Shown: one piece after another, positions 1 to 8,779 of the stretch | Layout of the letters: every line of letters starts with the position of its first letter | How positions within the stretch are numbered: the stretch's first letter is position 1 | Assembly (NCBI RefSeq): GCF_003945545.1 | Contig: NZ_CP029617.1 | Coordinates: forward strand, 5,131,001 to 5,195,000 | Direction of reading: 5' to 3' | DNA from: Streptomyces sp. WAC 01529 | GTDB lineage: Bacteria > Actinomycetota > Actinomycetes > Streptomycetales > Streptomycetaceae | DNA length: 64,000 nt | Program-made: the position numbers and the translations under genes | Notes under the pieces: generated by a model | What the model was told of the DNA's origin: nothing | The model's database searches: none | Seen by the model: only the letters and a program-made list of their open reading frames with translations

Positions 1-399
1 TCGGGCCTGATGATCGCTCAGTACACGCAGGCGGCCCTGGTCAGCGAGATGAAGCGGCTCGCGGTCCCCGCCTCCGCCGACTCCATCCCGTCCTCCGCCA
101 TGCAGGAGGACCACGTCTCCATGGGCTGGTCGGCGGCGCGCAAACTCCGTACGGCCGTCGACAACCTGACCCGCGTCGTGGCCATCGAGCTGTATGCCGC
201 GACCCGCGCCGTCGAGCTGCGCGAGGGCCTCACCCCGGCCCCCGCCACCCGCGCGGTCATCGAGGCGGCCCGCAAGGCGGGCGTCGAGGGGCCGGGCCCG
301 GACCGCTTCCTCGCCCCGGACCTGGCGGCGGCGGACGCGTTCGTCCGCTCGGGCGGGCTGCTCGCGGCCGTGGAGCCGGTCACCGGCCCGCTGGCCTAG
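1..399 (+). CDS. hutH: Histidine ammonia-lyase, C-terminal 132 residues (cut by window edge)
   Basis: This is the 3' end of histidine ammonia-lyase, which deaminates L-histidine to trans-urocanate as the first step of histidine use. The reading frame is open from base 1 and begins SGLMIAQYTQAAL, followed by SSAMQEDHVSMGW; both blocks are strongly conserved in the C-terminal helical part of the HAL/PAL family. The MIO-forming Ala-Ser-Gly lies upstream of the window, so activity cannot be judged. It converges on the P-loop gene at 408, only 8 bp after its stop, with no obvious terminator between them. Confidence 0.93.
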   Translation, partial: SGLMIAQYTQAALVSEMKRLAVPASADSIPSSAMQEDHVSMGWSAARKLRTAVDNLTRVVAIELYAATRAVELREGLTPAPATRAVIEAARKAGVEGPGPDRFLAPDLAAADAFVRSGGLLAAVEPVTGPLA

Positions 400-407
400 A
401 ACCGCAC

Positions 408-1031
408 TCAGACCGGCAGGCCCTCGCGCAGGGCCTGCCGGATGCGGCGGGTGAGCGTGGTCCAGGGGCGCGAGTCGACCACGGGCAGCGCGCGCAGGGC
501 CGCCTGCCGGGCGAGCCAGTGGGAGTACGCGGCGCTGACCTCGGCGCGCGCGGACTGGTCCCCGCTGCCGGGCTCCCGGCAGGCGTAGTTGGCCGTGATC
601 CGGCGCGGGTCGCCCTCATGGAGGAAGACGGCCCGCACCTCGCGCCCGGCGGCGGCGCCCTCGCGCATGGCGAGCGCCGCGGCCGCGGGCGTGAGGTAGT
701 CGCCCTCGATCACCGCGGGCACGTCGACGGTCAGGCGGTTGCGCACGACCCCCAGGAGCGCGGGGTCCAGGGCCTCGGCGGTGGCGATCTGCTCGTCCAG
801 GACCCGCTCCGGGGAGAGCCGGGAGACGTCGAGGCCGTCGAAACGGTGGAGCCCCGGGTGCCCCTCGGCCGTGGTGATCGCCTGGACCGCGCCGACCACG
901 TCGTCGAACTCGACGACGAACGCCTTCGACTCCTCGGCCAGTTCGGCGGCGACCCGGCTCTTGCCGATGCCGGACGCACCGCCGATCAGCAGGATGTCCC
1001 AGGGTGGGGCGATGGCCGCGCCGCCGTTCAG
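408..1031 (-). CDS. P-loop NTPase/kinase-like protein, start uncertain
   Basis: A Walker A motif (GGASGIGKSR, about residue 17 from the start used here) is followed by an acidic EFDD strand and a VIEGDYLTP stretch. This layout is seen in small P-loop kinases and nucleotide-loop proteins; no substrate is evident. The start is a problem: between the stop of the upstream gene at 1028 and the Walker motif there is no in-frame ATG, GTG or TTG. The nearest start-like codon is a CTG at 1029-1031 that overlaps the upstream TGA (CTGA), suggesting translational coupling. Reading further upstream would overlap most of the wall-anchored peptide gene and looks non-coding. Family assignment is moderate; the start is weak. 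Confidence 0.6.
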   Translation of the reverse strand: MNGGAAIAPPWDILLIGGASGIGKSRVAAELAEESKAFVVEFDDVVGAVQAITTAEGHPGLHRFDGLDVSRLSPERVLDEQIATAEALDPALLGVVRNRLTVDVPAVIEGDYLTPAAAALAMREGAAAGREVRAVFLHEGDPRRITANYACREPGSGDQSARAEVSAAYSHWLARQAALRALPVVDSRPWTTLTRRIRQALREGLPV

Positions 1032-1339
1032 TACGCCGCGCCGCGGGCCCCGGCCGAACGCTCTCTGCGTACGGAGTAGGCGACGAAGCCCGCTCCCAGG
1101 CCGAGGAACGCCGTCCCGCCGATCACGTACGGAGTCGTGTCGAAGCTGCCGGTGTCCGCGAGGCGGCCGGTGGACGCGGCCGTCTCGTGGTGAGGTGCTG
1201 CTGCCGAGGTCGTGGGCCTGTCGTCCCGGGCCGTCTCGTGCGGCCCCGGAGAGGTCGCGTTCGCGGAGGGGACGAACCACAAGGCGCCGAGGAGGGCTCC
1301 TGCGGCGGTGGCGGTCAGCATGGATCGACGTGCGGACAC
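1028..1339 (-). CDS. Small LAxTG sortase-anchored surface protein
   Basis: A 103-residue protein with a twin-Arg-flanked signal peptide (hydrophobic core near residues 7-28), a Thr/Ser/Pro/His-rich mature part of about 30 residues, then LADTG, a hydrophobic helix and a basic RRER tail. This is the layout of a class E sortase (LAxTG) cell-wall substrate. The GTG start at 1337-1339 is chosen because AAGGGGG precedes it; a longer reading from an upstream ATG has no ribosome-binding site. The exposed part is so short that a tag or adhesive-peptide role is more likely than an enzyme. Its stop overlaps the possible CTG start of the P-loop gene. Confidence 0.8.
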   Translation of the reverse strand: MSARRSMLTATAAGALLGALWFVPSANATSPGPHETARDDRPTTSAAAPHHETAASTGRLADTGSFDTTPYVIGGTAFLGLGAGFVAYSVRRERSAGARGAAY

Positions 1340-1449
1340 GGAATCGGATCCCCCTTGTGGTGCTGGCGAATTGGCCGTGTGGGCCGATGGTAGTGAAAGG
1401 CGCGGGTCGCGGGAAAGTCGCGGGGGAGCCGGGCCGTACGCTCCGTCAT

Positions 1450-1785
1450 ATGACTGGAGACGAGACATCACGGTTTGTGCGACTGCGGGTCGAAATGGTG
1501 GTCGAGATCGATGACGCCGGAAAGCTGACCGGCGCGGCGCTGGGGCGCATCGCCGAGGACGAGCGGATGCCCGCCGAGGAGCGCGCGCACGCCGAGGCCG
1601 CCGTCAAGGAGGACGGCGCCGAGGCGCTCGCCTATCTGGTGGATCCGTTCGACCTGGTCAGCGCGGTCCCCGGGGTCGAGCTGACGCAGGCCTCGTGGAG
1701 CAGCGAGATGGTCGACTACGACCCCGATTCGCCGGACTGGGACCCGGACGAGGATGATGACGACGAGGACGACGAGTTGGTGTGA
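1450..1785 (+). CDS. Conserved hypothetical acidic protein
   Basis: 111 residues starting MTGDETSRFVRLR, with a regular alternating strand/helix first half and an extremely acidic tail made of Asp/Glu runs (about 20 acidic residues in the last 30). No signal peptide or membrane segment. I do not recognise a named domain; similar acidic proteins are frequent hypotheticals in Streptomyces. The ATG at 1450 was chosen because upstream in-frame sequence reads as non-coding Arg-rich DNA. It is transcribed away from the wall-anchored peptide gene and is followed by a strong hairpin terminator. Confidence 0.75.
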   Translation: MTGDETSRFVRLRVEMVVEIDDAGKLTGAALGRIAEDERMPAEERAHAEAAVKEDGAEALAYLVDPFDLVSAVPGVELTQASWSSEMVDYDPDSPDWDPDEDDDDEDDELV

Positions 1786-1867
1786 GCCGACGGCGCGAGC
1801 CGGCATGACCGGCAGCGCGAGTCGGTGCAAGTCGGCGGCGCGAACCGGATTGGACGATCCGGAATCG

Positions 1868-1901
1868 GGGACCCCGGACAGCAACCGCCGTCCGGGGTCC
1901 C
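1868..1901. terminator. Hairpin terminator after the acidic hypothetical
   Basis: A perfect 12-bp inverted repeat (GGGACCCCGGAC / GTCCGGGGTCCC) with a 10-nt loop, no U-run, as usual in Streptomyces. It sits in the 360-bp gap between 1785 and the L,D-transpeptidase gene. Apart from this hairpin and the tandem repeat at 2080 I see nothing else in the gap. Confidence 0.75.
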
Positions 1902-2079
1902 GTCGTCTCACCCCCGCGTGATGATCGGTTTTCCCGTGGGCCCTCCCATGCCGCACAGTGGGGGCAGGGGACGGTTCCAGTACCGCGGAGGTGGTGTTCC
2001 CCACACCCGGTGCGGTAGTGGAACGGGACGAACCGGGCAGAACGTTATGCGGGTGACGAGGGGCTCCCGGGGCTGGTCC

Positions 2080-2115
2080 GGGTATCCGGACACATTCGGG
2101 TATCCGGCCTCATTC
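2080..2115. repeat. 18-bp tandem repeat ahead of the L,D-transpeptidase gene
   Basis: Two adjacent copies of GGGTATCCGGNCNCATTC (16 of 18 positions identical), with a decayed third copy beginning at 2116. The pair lies 31 bp upstream of the preferred ATG at 2146. Position and periodicity suit a regulator-binding site or a promoter-proximal duplication; no match to a known operator is claimed. Confidence 0.55.
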
Positions 2116-2145
2116 GGGGATTCGGCAACTATGGAGATGCGTGTG

Positions 2146-3408
2146 ATGACGGACAGTAGGCGTCGCAAGCCGGGGCGCGGACGCAAGGGCCTGGCGGCCG
2201 TGTCCGCTCTCGTCGGCGGCGTGCTCGTGCTCTCGGCGTGCAACGGCGACGACGGCGACAAGGCCTCCGGCGGCAAGGAGTCGCAGAACCAGGTCGACGA
2301 GGCGGCGGCCAAGAAGACCTCCGCCGCCCAGATCAGGATCGCGCCGAAGAACGGCTCCGACAACGCCAGCATCAACAGCGCGGCCAAGGTCACGGTCAGC
2401 GACGGCACACTCACCGCCGTGACGATGAAGTCCGCCGAGGGCAAGGCCGTGGCCGGTCAGATATCCGCTGACAAGAAGAGCTGGAAGCCCGCCGCCCAGC
2501 TCGAGCGCGCCACGAAGTACAAGATCTCGGCGACCGCCACGGACTCCGAGGGCCGCAAGGCGCACGAGAACTCCGCGTTCACGACCGTCTCGCAGGCCAA
2601 CAGCTTCATCGGCAATTTCACGCCGGAGGACGGCTCCACGGTCGGCGTCGGCATGCCCGTGTCGATCAACTTCGACAAGGGCATCACGAACAAGAAGGAA
2701 GTCCAGTCCGCGATCAAGGTGTCGTCCACCAGCGGCCAGGAGATCGCCGGCCACTGGTTCGGCAACAACCGCCTGGACTTCCGCCCCGAGGACTACTGGA
2801 AGGGCAACTCCACCGTCACGCTCAAGATGAGCCTCGACGGTGTCGAGGGTGCCGACGGTGTCTACGGCGTCCAGCAGAAGACCGTCCAGTTCAAGATCGG
2901 GCGCAACCAGGTCTCCATCGTCGACGCCAAGACGAAGACGATGAAGGTCACCCGGGACGGCAAGGTCGTCAAGACCATCCCGATCTCCGCGGGCTCGCCG
3001 GAGAACAAGACGTACAACGGCAAGATGGTGATCTCCGAGATGTTCAAGGAGACCCGCATGGACGGCGCGACCGTCGGCTTCAAGGACGGCGACGGCAAGG
3101 GCGAGTACGACATCAAGGACGTGCCGCACGCCATGCGCCTGTCCTCGTCGGGCACCTTCATCCACGGCAACTACTGGGGCTCGCCGTCCATCTTCGGCAA
3201 CGCCAACACCAGCCACGGCTGCATCGGTCTCGAGGACGCCAAGGGCGCGGGCGACAAGAGCAAGCCCGGCGCGTGGTTCTTCGACAACACCATCACCGGT
3301 GACGTCGTCGACGTCCGCAACACCGGCGACAAGACCATCGCCCCGGACAACGGCCTCAACGGCTGGAACATGGACTGGGCGCAGTGGAAGGCCGGCTCCG
3401 CCGTCTGA
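2146..3408 (+). CDS. Lipoprotein L,D-transpeptidase (YkuD domain)
   Basis: Forms 3-3 cross-links in peptidoglycan outside the membrane. The N-terminus is basic, then hydrophobic, ending in a lipobox (VLSAC, Cys about residue 30), so the mature protein is lipid-anchored. Two immunoglobulin-like domains follow (about 60-240), then the YkuD domain with HGNYWG and the catalytic SHGCIGL motif near residues 350-360. Size (420 residues) and architecture match mycobacterial and streptomycete Ldt enzymes. GGAG at 2133-2136 lies 9 nt before the ATG at 2146; a GTG at 2143 and ATGs at 2131 and 2137 are in frame. A terminator follows. Confidence 0.93.
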   Translation: MTDSRRRKPGRGRKGLAAVSALVGGVLVLSACNGDDGDKASGGKESQNQVDEAAAKKTSAAQIRIAPKNGSDNASINSAAKVTVSDGTLTAVTMKSAEGKAVAGQISADKKSWKPAAQLERATKYKISATATDSEGRKAHENSAFTTVSQANSFIGNFTPEDGSTVGVGMPVSINFDKGITNKKEVQSAIKVSSTSGQEIAGHWFGNNRLDFRPEDYWKGNSTVTLKMSLDGVEGADGVYGVQQKTVQFKIGRNQVSIVDAKTKTMKVTRDGKVVKTIPISAGSPENKTYNGKMVISEMFKETRMDGATVGFKDGDGKGEYDIKDVPHAMRLSSSGTFIHGNYWGSPSIFGNANTSHGCIGLEDAKGAGDKSKPGAWFFDNTITGDVVDVRNTGDKTIAPDNGLNGWNMDWAQWKAGSAV

Positions 3409-3454
3409 CCCCACACGCTCGTACGGCGGAACGGTCGTACGACAGGCATGAACG

Positions 3455-3484
3455 CGGCCCGCATCCCGAAAGGGGTGCGGGCCG
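3455..3484. terminator. Hairpin terminator after the L,D-transpeptidase gene
   Basis: CGGCCCGCATCCC and GGGGTGCGGGCCG pair with one G-T wobble around a GAAA tetraloop, immediately downstream of the transpeptidase gene. Confidence 0.85.
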
Positions 3485-3596
3485 AAAACGCACCCGTACC
3501 AACTCTCCACTTACTCCCCACTATTGAGCAGATGTTCGGCTCTGGGCATACTTCGCTCCACGAGGGGCGACAGCCCCTGAACCTCCAGGGGGAGAC

Positions 3597-6500
3597 TTGC
3601 ACAGACAAGTGAAGAGAGCGTGCGGGGCCAGCGTCGCCGCGGCGGTCGCCGTGGCGCTTGCGGCGGGCATGACCAGCCCGGCGGCAGCGGAGCCGGTACC
3701 CGCGGGGGACGTGATCGGTGCGCAGGGCACGGCGGGCAAGGCCGTGGGCAACCACCGCATCACGCTGATCACCGGTGACCGGGCCGTCGTGGACGCCAAG
3801 GGCCGCGTCGTCGGCCTGGAGCGGGCCAAGGGGCGCGAGCACATACCCGTGCAGGTGCGGCGCAGCGGCGGGCACACGCTGCTGATACCCGCCGACGCGC
3901 AGCGGCTGATAGCCGACGGCAAGATCGACCAGCGGCTGTTCGACGTCACCGAGCTGAACAGCAAGCGCAACCGAGCGGCCCAGAAGAAGGGCCTCAAGCT
4001 CATCGTCGGCTACAAGGGAGCCGCGGCCGGCGCCAAGGCCGATGTCCGCTCCGCCGGTGACACCACGGTCCGCAGGACCCTGAAGTCGCTGAACGCGGAC
4101 GCGGTCACCACGCCCAAGAGCGACGCCGCCGACCTGTGGGCGGCCCTCACCAGCGGCAAGGGCGACGCCCGCACCGCCGCGTCCGGCGTCGGCCACGTCT
4201 GGCTCGACGGCGTCCGCAAGGCGCGCCTGGACAAGAGCGTCAAGCAGATCGGCGCCGACAAGGCGTGGGCCGCCGGGTACGACGGCAAGGGCGTGAAGAT
4301 CGCCGTCCTGGACACCGGCGTCGACGCCACCCACCCGGACCTCAAGGACCAGGTGGTGGCGGAGAAGAACTTCACGCCGTCCCCGGACGCCAAGGACCGC
4401 TACGGCCACGGCACGCACGTCGCGTCCACCGCGGCCGGTACGGGCGCGAAGTCGGGCGGCAAGTTCAAGGGCGTCGCGCCCGCCGCCAAGCTCCTCAACG
4501 GCAAGGTCCTCGGCGACGACGGCTACGGCGAGGACTCCGGCATCATCGCCGCCATGGACTGGGCGGTCGCCGAGGGCGCCGACATCGTCAACCTCAGCCT
4601 CGGCGGCGGTGACACCCCCGGTGTCGACCCGCTTGAGGCGCAGGTGGACAAGCTCTCCGCGGAGAAGGGCGTCCTCTTCGCGATCGCCGCGGGCAACGAC
4701 GGCTCGCCCGGTTCGGTCGGCTCCCCGGGCAGCGCGGACTCCGCGCTGACCGTCGGCGCGGTCGACGGCGACGACAAGCTGGCGGAGTTCTCCAGCCAGG
4801 GTCCGCGGGTCGGCGACGGCGCGATCAAGCCCGATGTCACGGCCCCGGGTGTGGACATCACCGCGGCCGCGGCGCCGGGCAGCATCATCGACGGGGAGGT
4901 CGGCCAGAACCCCGCGGGCTATCTGACGATCTCCGGTACGTCGATGGCGACCCCGCACGTCGCGGGCGCCGCCGCGCTGCTCAAGCAGCAGCACCCCGAC
5001 TGGAAGTACGCCGAGCTGAAGGGCGCCCTGACCGCGTCCACGAAGGACGGCAAGTACACGCCGTTCCAGCAGGGCTCGGGCCGTATCGCGGTCGACAAGG
5101 CCATCAAGCAGACCGTCTACGCCGACCCGGTCTCGGTGAACTTCGGCACGCAGCAGTGGCCGCACGCCGACGACAAGCCGGTCACCAAGAAGGTCACGTA
5201 CAAGAACACCGGCAAGGACCCCGTCACCCTCGACCTGACCGTCTCCGGCAAGGACCCGAAGGGCCGCACGGCCCCGGCCGGTTTCTTCGCCCTCGGCGCG
5301 AAGAAGGTGACCGTCCCCGCGGGCGGTTCGGCCTCGGTCGACCTGACCGCCGACCCCAAGCGCGGCGCCGCGCTGGACGGCACGTACTCCGCGTACGTGG
5401 TGGCGAGCGGCGGCGGGCAGTCCGTGCGGACCGCCGCCGTGGTCGACAACGAGGTGGAGTCCTACGACCTGACGCTGAAGGTCATCGGACGGGACGGCGC
5501 TCCGGCCAAGTCCTACGACGCCGACCTCGAAGGCGTCACCGGGCTCGCCAAGGACAAGTCCTACAACCCGTTCGACGCCTCCGGCACCGTCAAGGTCCGG
5601 GTGCCCAAGGGCGGTTACATCCTGAACTCCGGGATCGTCGTGGACCCGGCGGACTTCACCAAGGGTGCCGACTGGATCGCGCAGCCGAAGCTGAGCGTCA
5701 CCAAGGACACCACGGTGACGCTGGACGCGCGCACGACGAAGCCGGTGGACATCACCGTGCCCGCCGAGGGCGCCAAGATGGAGTTCGCGGCTCCGGACTA
5801 CAGCATCGACACCGCGAGCACGGGCTACAGCTTCGGCTGGTTCCTCGACTCGTACGAGAACTTCCGTACGAAGCACCAGGGCCCGCAGGTGACCGACGGC
5901 TCCCTGTTCCAGCAGTGGGACGGGCACTGGACCAAGGGTGAGGACACCGAGTACAACGTCGTCACCGGCCGCAAGGTCAAGCAGGTCGCGACCGGTTACA
6001 CCAAGCACTTCAAGGCGAGCGAGCTTGCCAAGGTGAAGGTGAACCTGGGCGCGTCGAGCTCGGGCAAGAAGGGCACGCTCAACGCCTTCGGCTACGTCCC
6101 CGGCAGTTCGAGCGGTTCCTCGCTCGGCATTCCGCGGCCGCTGCCCTCCACGCGGACGCTGCACCTGTCCACCGTGGACAAGGTGGAGTGGAGCTTGGAC
6201 ATGGAGCAGCAGGCGGGGACCACCCCCGACGGCTGGCCCATCGTCGACGCGGCCTACTCGCTGGGTGCCCCGCAGGTCTTCAAGGCGGGCCAGAGCTACG
6301 AGAAGACCTTCAACACGGCGGTCTTCGGTCCGCGTGTCGGCGGCGACTACGGCGTCTTCCGCAACGACAACGAGATCGTGGGCTACCTGCCGCTCTTCGC
6401 GGACGGCAAGAACCACGCGGGCTCCTCGCTCTACACGTCGGCGAAGTCGACGCTGTACCGCAACGGCACCAAGGTCGGCGAGAACGACAGCCCGCTGGTC

Positions 6501-6944
6501 GGCGAGCCGTTCAAGGTGTCGTCGGGTGACGCGGCGTACGAGCTGAAGACCTCCGTCAAGCGCTCCGTGAAGGTGGCCGCGGCCTCCACCCGGATCGACG
6601 CGAGCTTCAAGTTCCGCTCCAAGAAGGTGGAGAGCGCCAAGCTCCCCGTCTCCGTGGCGCGGTTCAGCCCGGCGGTCGACCTGCGCAGCAGGGCGGAGGC
6701 CGGCAAGACCCAGTCCGTGCCGGTCACGCTCCAGGGCTCGGCGGCGGGTTCGAACCTCAAGTCCCTCTACACCTACGTCTCCTACGACTACGGCCAGACC
6801 TGGAAGCAGGTCAAGGTGGTCAACGGGAAGATCTCGGTGAAGAACCCCGCCAAGGGTGAGGGGATCTCCTTCCACGCCAAGATCACGGACAAGAAGGGGA
6901 ACAAGTCGACGCTGTCGATCTACAACGCGTTCTACGGCAAGTGA
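3597..6944 (+). CDS. Large secreted subtilisin-like serine protease (S8)
   Basis: An 1115-residue extracellular protease. It has a Sec signal peptide (cleavage near PAAA, residue 30), a propeptide to about residue 215, then the S8 domain with all three catalytic residues: Asp239 (AVLDTGVD), His271 (GHGTHVAS) and Ser449 (GTSMATPHVAG). The roughly 600 residues after the catalytic domain are beta-rich, probably Fn3/PA-like modules for substrate binding. The TTG at 3597 stands only 2 nt after GGGGGAG while the GTG at 3609 is 14 nt away, so the exact start is ambiguous but both leave the signal peptide intact. Monocistronic; likely a nutrient-scavenging exoprotease. Confidence 0.93.
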   Translation: MHRQVKRACGASVAAAVAVALAAGMTSPAAAEPVPAGDVIGAQGTAGKAVGNHRITLITGDRAVVDAKGRVVGLERAKGREHIPVQVRRSGGHTLLIPADAQRLIADGKIDQRLFDVTELNSKRNRAAQKKGLKLIVGYKGAAAGAKADVRSAGDTTVRRTLKSLNADAVTTPKSDAADLWAALTSGKGDARTAASGVGHVWLDGVRKARLDKSVKQIGADKAWAAGYDGKGVKIAVLDTGVDATHPDLKDQVVAEKNFTPSPDAKDRYGHGTHVASTAAGTGAKSGGKFKGVAPAAKLLNGKVLGDDGYGEDSGIIAAMDWAVAEGADIVNLSLGGGDTPGVDPLEAQVDKLSAEKGVLFAIAAGNDGSPGSVGSPGSADSALTVGAVDGDDKLAEFSSQGPRVGDGAIKPDVTAPGVDITAAAAPGSIIDGEVGQNPAGYLTISGTSMATPHVAGAAALLKQQHPDWKYAELKGALTASTKDGKYTPFQQGSGRIAVDKAIKQTVYADPVSVNFGTQQWPHADDKPVTKKVTYKNTGKDPVTLDLTVSGKDPKGRTAPAGFFALGAKKVTVPAGGSASVDLTADPKRGAALDGTYSAYVVASGGGQSVRTAAVVDNEVESYDLTLKVIGRDGAPAKSYDADLEGVTGLAKDKSYNPFDASGTVKVRVPKGGYILNSGIVVDPADFTKGADWIAQPKLSVTKDTTVTLDARTTKPVDITVPAEGAKMEFAAPDYSIDTASTGYSFGWFLDSYENFRTKHQGPQVTDGSLFQQWDGHWTKGEDTEYNVVTGRKVKQVATGYTKHFKASELAKVKVNLGASSSGKKGTLNAFGYVPGSSSGSSLGIPRPLPSTRTLHLSTVDKVEWSLDMEQQAGTTPDGWPIVDAAYSLGAPQVFKAGQSYEKTFNTAVFGPRVGGDYGVFRNDNEIVGYLPLFADGKNHAGSSLYTSAKSTLYRNGTKVGENDSPLVGEPFKVSSGDAAYELKTSVKRSVKVAAASTRIDASFKFRSKKVESAKLPVSVARFSPAVDLRSRAEAGKTQSVPVTLQGSAAGSNLKSLYTYVSYDYGQTWKQVKVVNGKISVKNPAKGEGISFHAKITDKKGNKSTLSIYNAFYGK

Positions 6945-6954
6945 TCTTGCCCGG

Positions 6955-7368
6955 CTAGTGCGTTGACCCCGGCGCGGCGCCGAAGGGACTGTCGATCACG
7001 TATCGCCAGTATCCGTCGGCGCCGCGTCGTACCACGTCCGTGGCGGTGGAGCGCACCACGCCCTCGCCGATCTCCCAGTCGACGACGAGGAGCGCGATGT
7101 CACCGGCGACGTGCACGTGCCGGGGCGTCACCGAGATCGGCAGACCGAGGGCGAGGAAGGGGCCGTTGGCGGCGGCGATCTCCGCGCTGCCGTGCACGGC
7201 GGCTCCGGTCTCGGGCACGAAGGCGGCCCGCGCCTCGTACAGCTCGCGCACGGCGTCGGCGTCGCCGCTGTTGAACCGCTCGGCGAACGCGGCGGGGACG
7301 TCCTCGGCGCGGGTGGGCAGGGAGGGCAGCGAGGGCGTGGCCGCCGGTGTCGATATCGTCATGGGCAC
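6955..7368 (-). CDS. NTF2-like (SnoaL/DUF4440-type) protein
   Basis: 137 residues with the cone-shaped NTF2 fold pattern: an N-terminal helix containing FAERFNSGDADAVRELYE, then strands ending YWRYVIDSPF. Such proteins are small isomerases, hydrolases or binding subunits; nothing here fixes the reaction. GTG at 7368 or ATG at 7362 could start it; neither has a good ribosome-binding site because the only AGGAGG nearby belongs to the divergent HxlR gene 19 bp away. Head-to-head orientation with that regulator suggests control by it. Confidence 0.8.
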   Translation of the reverse strand: MPMTISTPAATPSLPSLPTRAEDVPAAFAERFNSGDADAVRELYEARAAFVPETGAAVHGSAEIAAANGPFLALGLPISVTPRHVHVAGDIALLVVDWEIGEGVVRSTATDVVRRGADGYWRYVIDSPFGAAPGSTH

Positions 7369-7387
7369 GACGGTAGGAGGCGGCTTC

Positions 7388-7783
7388 GTGACTCACCGAA
7401 CGGAAAGCGGCGCCGGTGCCGGGCGGGCGGCCCCGGGCCTGCCGGACGACGCGCGGGCCAGGGTCACGGCCCCGAGCCCCGCCTGCCCCGTGGAGATCAC
7501 GCTTGCCGCCCTGCGGGGCCGCTGGACCACGCTCCTCGTCCGCGAGCTGCTGCGGCGCGAGCGGAGCACGTACAGCGAACTGGCCGCGGCCCTGCCCGAG
7601 CTGTCCGACAAGGTGCTTGCCGACCGCCTCGCCCAGCTCGTCGCCGCGGGCGCCGCCGAGCGCACCCGCACCCCCGGCTGGCCCCCGACGGTCACCTACG
7701 AACTCACCGTGCGCGGGCGCGCCCTGGGGCCGGTCATGCAGGCCCTCTGGGACTGGGGCGCGGCGGCTACTGTGAACCCATGA
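7388..7783 (+). CDS. HxlR-family transcriptional regulator
   Basis: 131-residue winged helix-turn-helix protein with the HxlR signature CPVEITLAALRGRWTTLLVRE followed by LSDKVLADRLAQL (recognition helix) and YELTVRGRAL (wing). HxlR proteins often sense electrophiles or redox state through the conserved N-terminal Cys, present here. The GTG at 7388 is well placed 7 nt after AGGAGG. Its stop overlaps the ATG of the ASCH gene (ATGA), so both are co-translated, and it is divergent from the NTF2-like gene, the obvious target. Confidence 0.9.
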   Translation: MTHRTESGAGAGRAAPGLPDDARARVTAPSPACPVEITLAALRGRWTTLLVRELLRRERSTYSELAAALPELSDKVLADRLAQLVAAGAAERTRTPGWPPTVTYELTVRGRALGPVMQALWDWGAAATVNP

Positions 7784-8253
7784 CCACCCCACCACCCGAC
7801 CCCGCGAGGGCCCACTCCGCCCTCCCCAAGGCCGAGTTCGCCTTTCCCGGCCCCCTGCGCGACCAGCTCGTGGCGGCCGTCCTGGACGGGTCCAAGACCT
7901 CCACGACGGGTCTGGTCCTGGACTACGAGCGCGCCGGTGACCCCCTGCCGAAGGCCGGTGAGCGCTCGGTCGTCGTCGACTCCGCTGACCGGCCCGTGGG
8001 CGTCATCGAGGTCACCGAGGTGCGGGTGGCGCGGCTGGCCGACGTGGATCTCGCGCACGCCGTCGACGAGGGCGAGGGGTTCACCTCCGTCGCCGCGTGG
8101 CGGGCGGGCCACGAGGGCTTCTGGCACAGCGCCGAGATGCGGGCCGAGCTGGGGGACGAGGAGTTCACCGTGGACGACACCACCGAAGTCGTCCTCGAAC
8201 GCTTCCGGCTCATCGCCGACCTGCGGGCGCCGGCTCAGCCGCCGCTGCCGTAG
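7780..8253 (+). CDS. ASCH-domain protein
   Basis: 157 residues. The ASCH fold (a PUA-related beta barrel thought to bind RNA or modified nucleotides) is indicated by GSKTSTTGLVLDYE near residue 40, then a strand pair containing VIEVTEV and the tail VDDTTEVVLERFRL. Many streptomycetes carry such a protein annotated only as ASCH domain. It overlaps the HxlR gene by 4 bp and its 3' end overlaps the convergent VOC gene by 19 bp. Confidence 0.85.
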   Translation: MTTPPPDPARAHSALPKAEFAFPGPLRDQLVAAVLDGSKTSTTGLVLDYERAGDPLPKAGERSVVVDSADRPVGVIEVTEVRVARLADVDLAHAVDEGEGFTSVAAWRAGHEGFWHSAEMRAELGDEEFTVDDTTEVVLERFRLIADLRAPAQPPLP

Positions 8254-8621
8254 GGCTTGGTCAGGATCTCCAGCTTGTGCCCGTCCGGGTCGTCCCAGTA
8301 GACGCCGCGGCCGCCGTCGTTGGTGTTGATCTCACCGGCGTGGTGGTGGTACGGATCGGCCCAGTAGGGCAGGTCCCGCTCCTTGATCCGCCCGAAGATC
8401 GCGTCGAACTCGTCCTCGGAGACCAGGAAGGCGTAGTGCTGCGGGGTGATCGGCCCGCCGTCGCCCTCGAAGTAGTCGAGGGTCACGCCGTTGGGGATCT
8501 CCACGGGGATGAACGGCCCGTACTGCGGGCTCACCTCAAGCCCCAGGATGTCCGCGAGGAACTGGGCGGACGCCTTCTTGTCCGTGGCCGCGACGATCGT
8601 GTGGTTCAACTCGATGGACAT
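8235..8621 (-). CDS. VOC-family (glyoxalase/bleomycin-resistance fold) protein
   Basis: 128 residues beginning MSIELNHTIV, with the paired beta-alpha-beta-beta-beta modules of the vicinal oxygen chelate superfamily. Candidate metal ligands are His7 and Glu in the C-terminal YWDDPDGHKLEIL strand. The family includes lyases, dioxygenases and antibiotic-binding proteins; which one this is cannot be told. The ATG at 8621 follows GAGGAGG on the minus strand. Convergent with the ASCH gene. Confidence 0.85.
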   Translation of the reverse strand: MSIELNHTIVAATDKKASAQFLADILGLEVSPQYGPFIPVEIPNGVTLDYFEGDGGPITPQHYAFLVSEDEFDAIFGRIKERDLPYWADPYHHHAGEINTNDGGRGVYWDDPDGHKLEILTKPYGSGG

Positions 8622-8779
8622 GAGTGACCTCCTCGTTTCCCGGAACCCCCGTGGTCCTGCGCTGACGGGGACCACGGTAGGCCGGGGCACGGGGCGCCCG
8701 GATCGGTCACGGGTCCCGGTTCCGCCGCGCCCTGCGGACCAGGCCCCGGGACCGAGGCGTTTTCAAGCCACGCGGGCGC

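Noticed and set aside
3171..6875. A 1234-residue minus-strand open frame opposite the subtilase gene
   Set aside because: It is the antisense shadow of a high-GC gene; the plus strand encodes a signal peptide and a complete subtilase triad, while the opposite frame is Arg/Val/Gly-rich with no domain.
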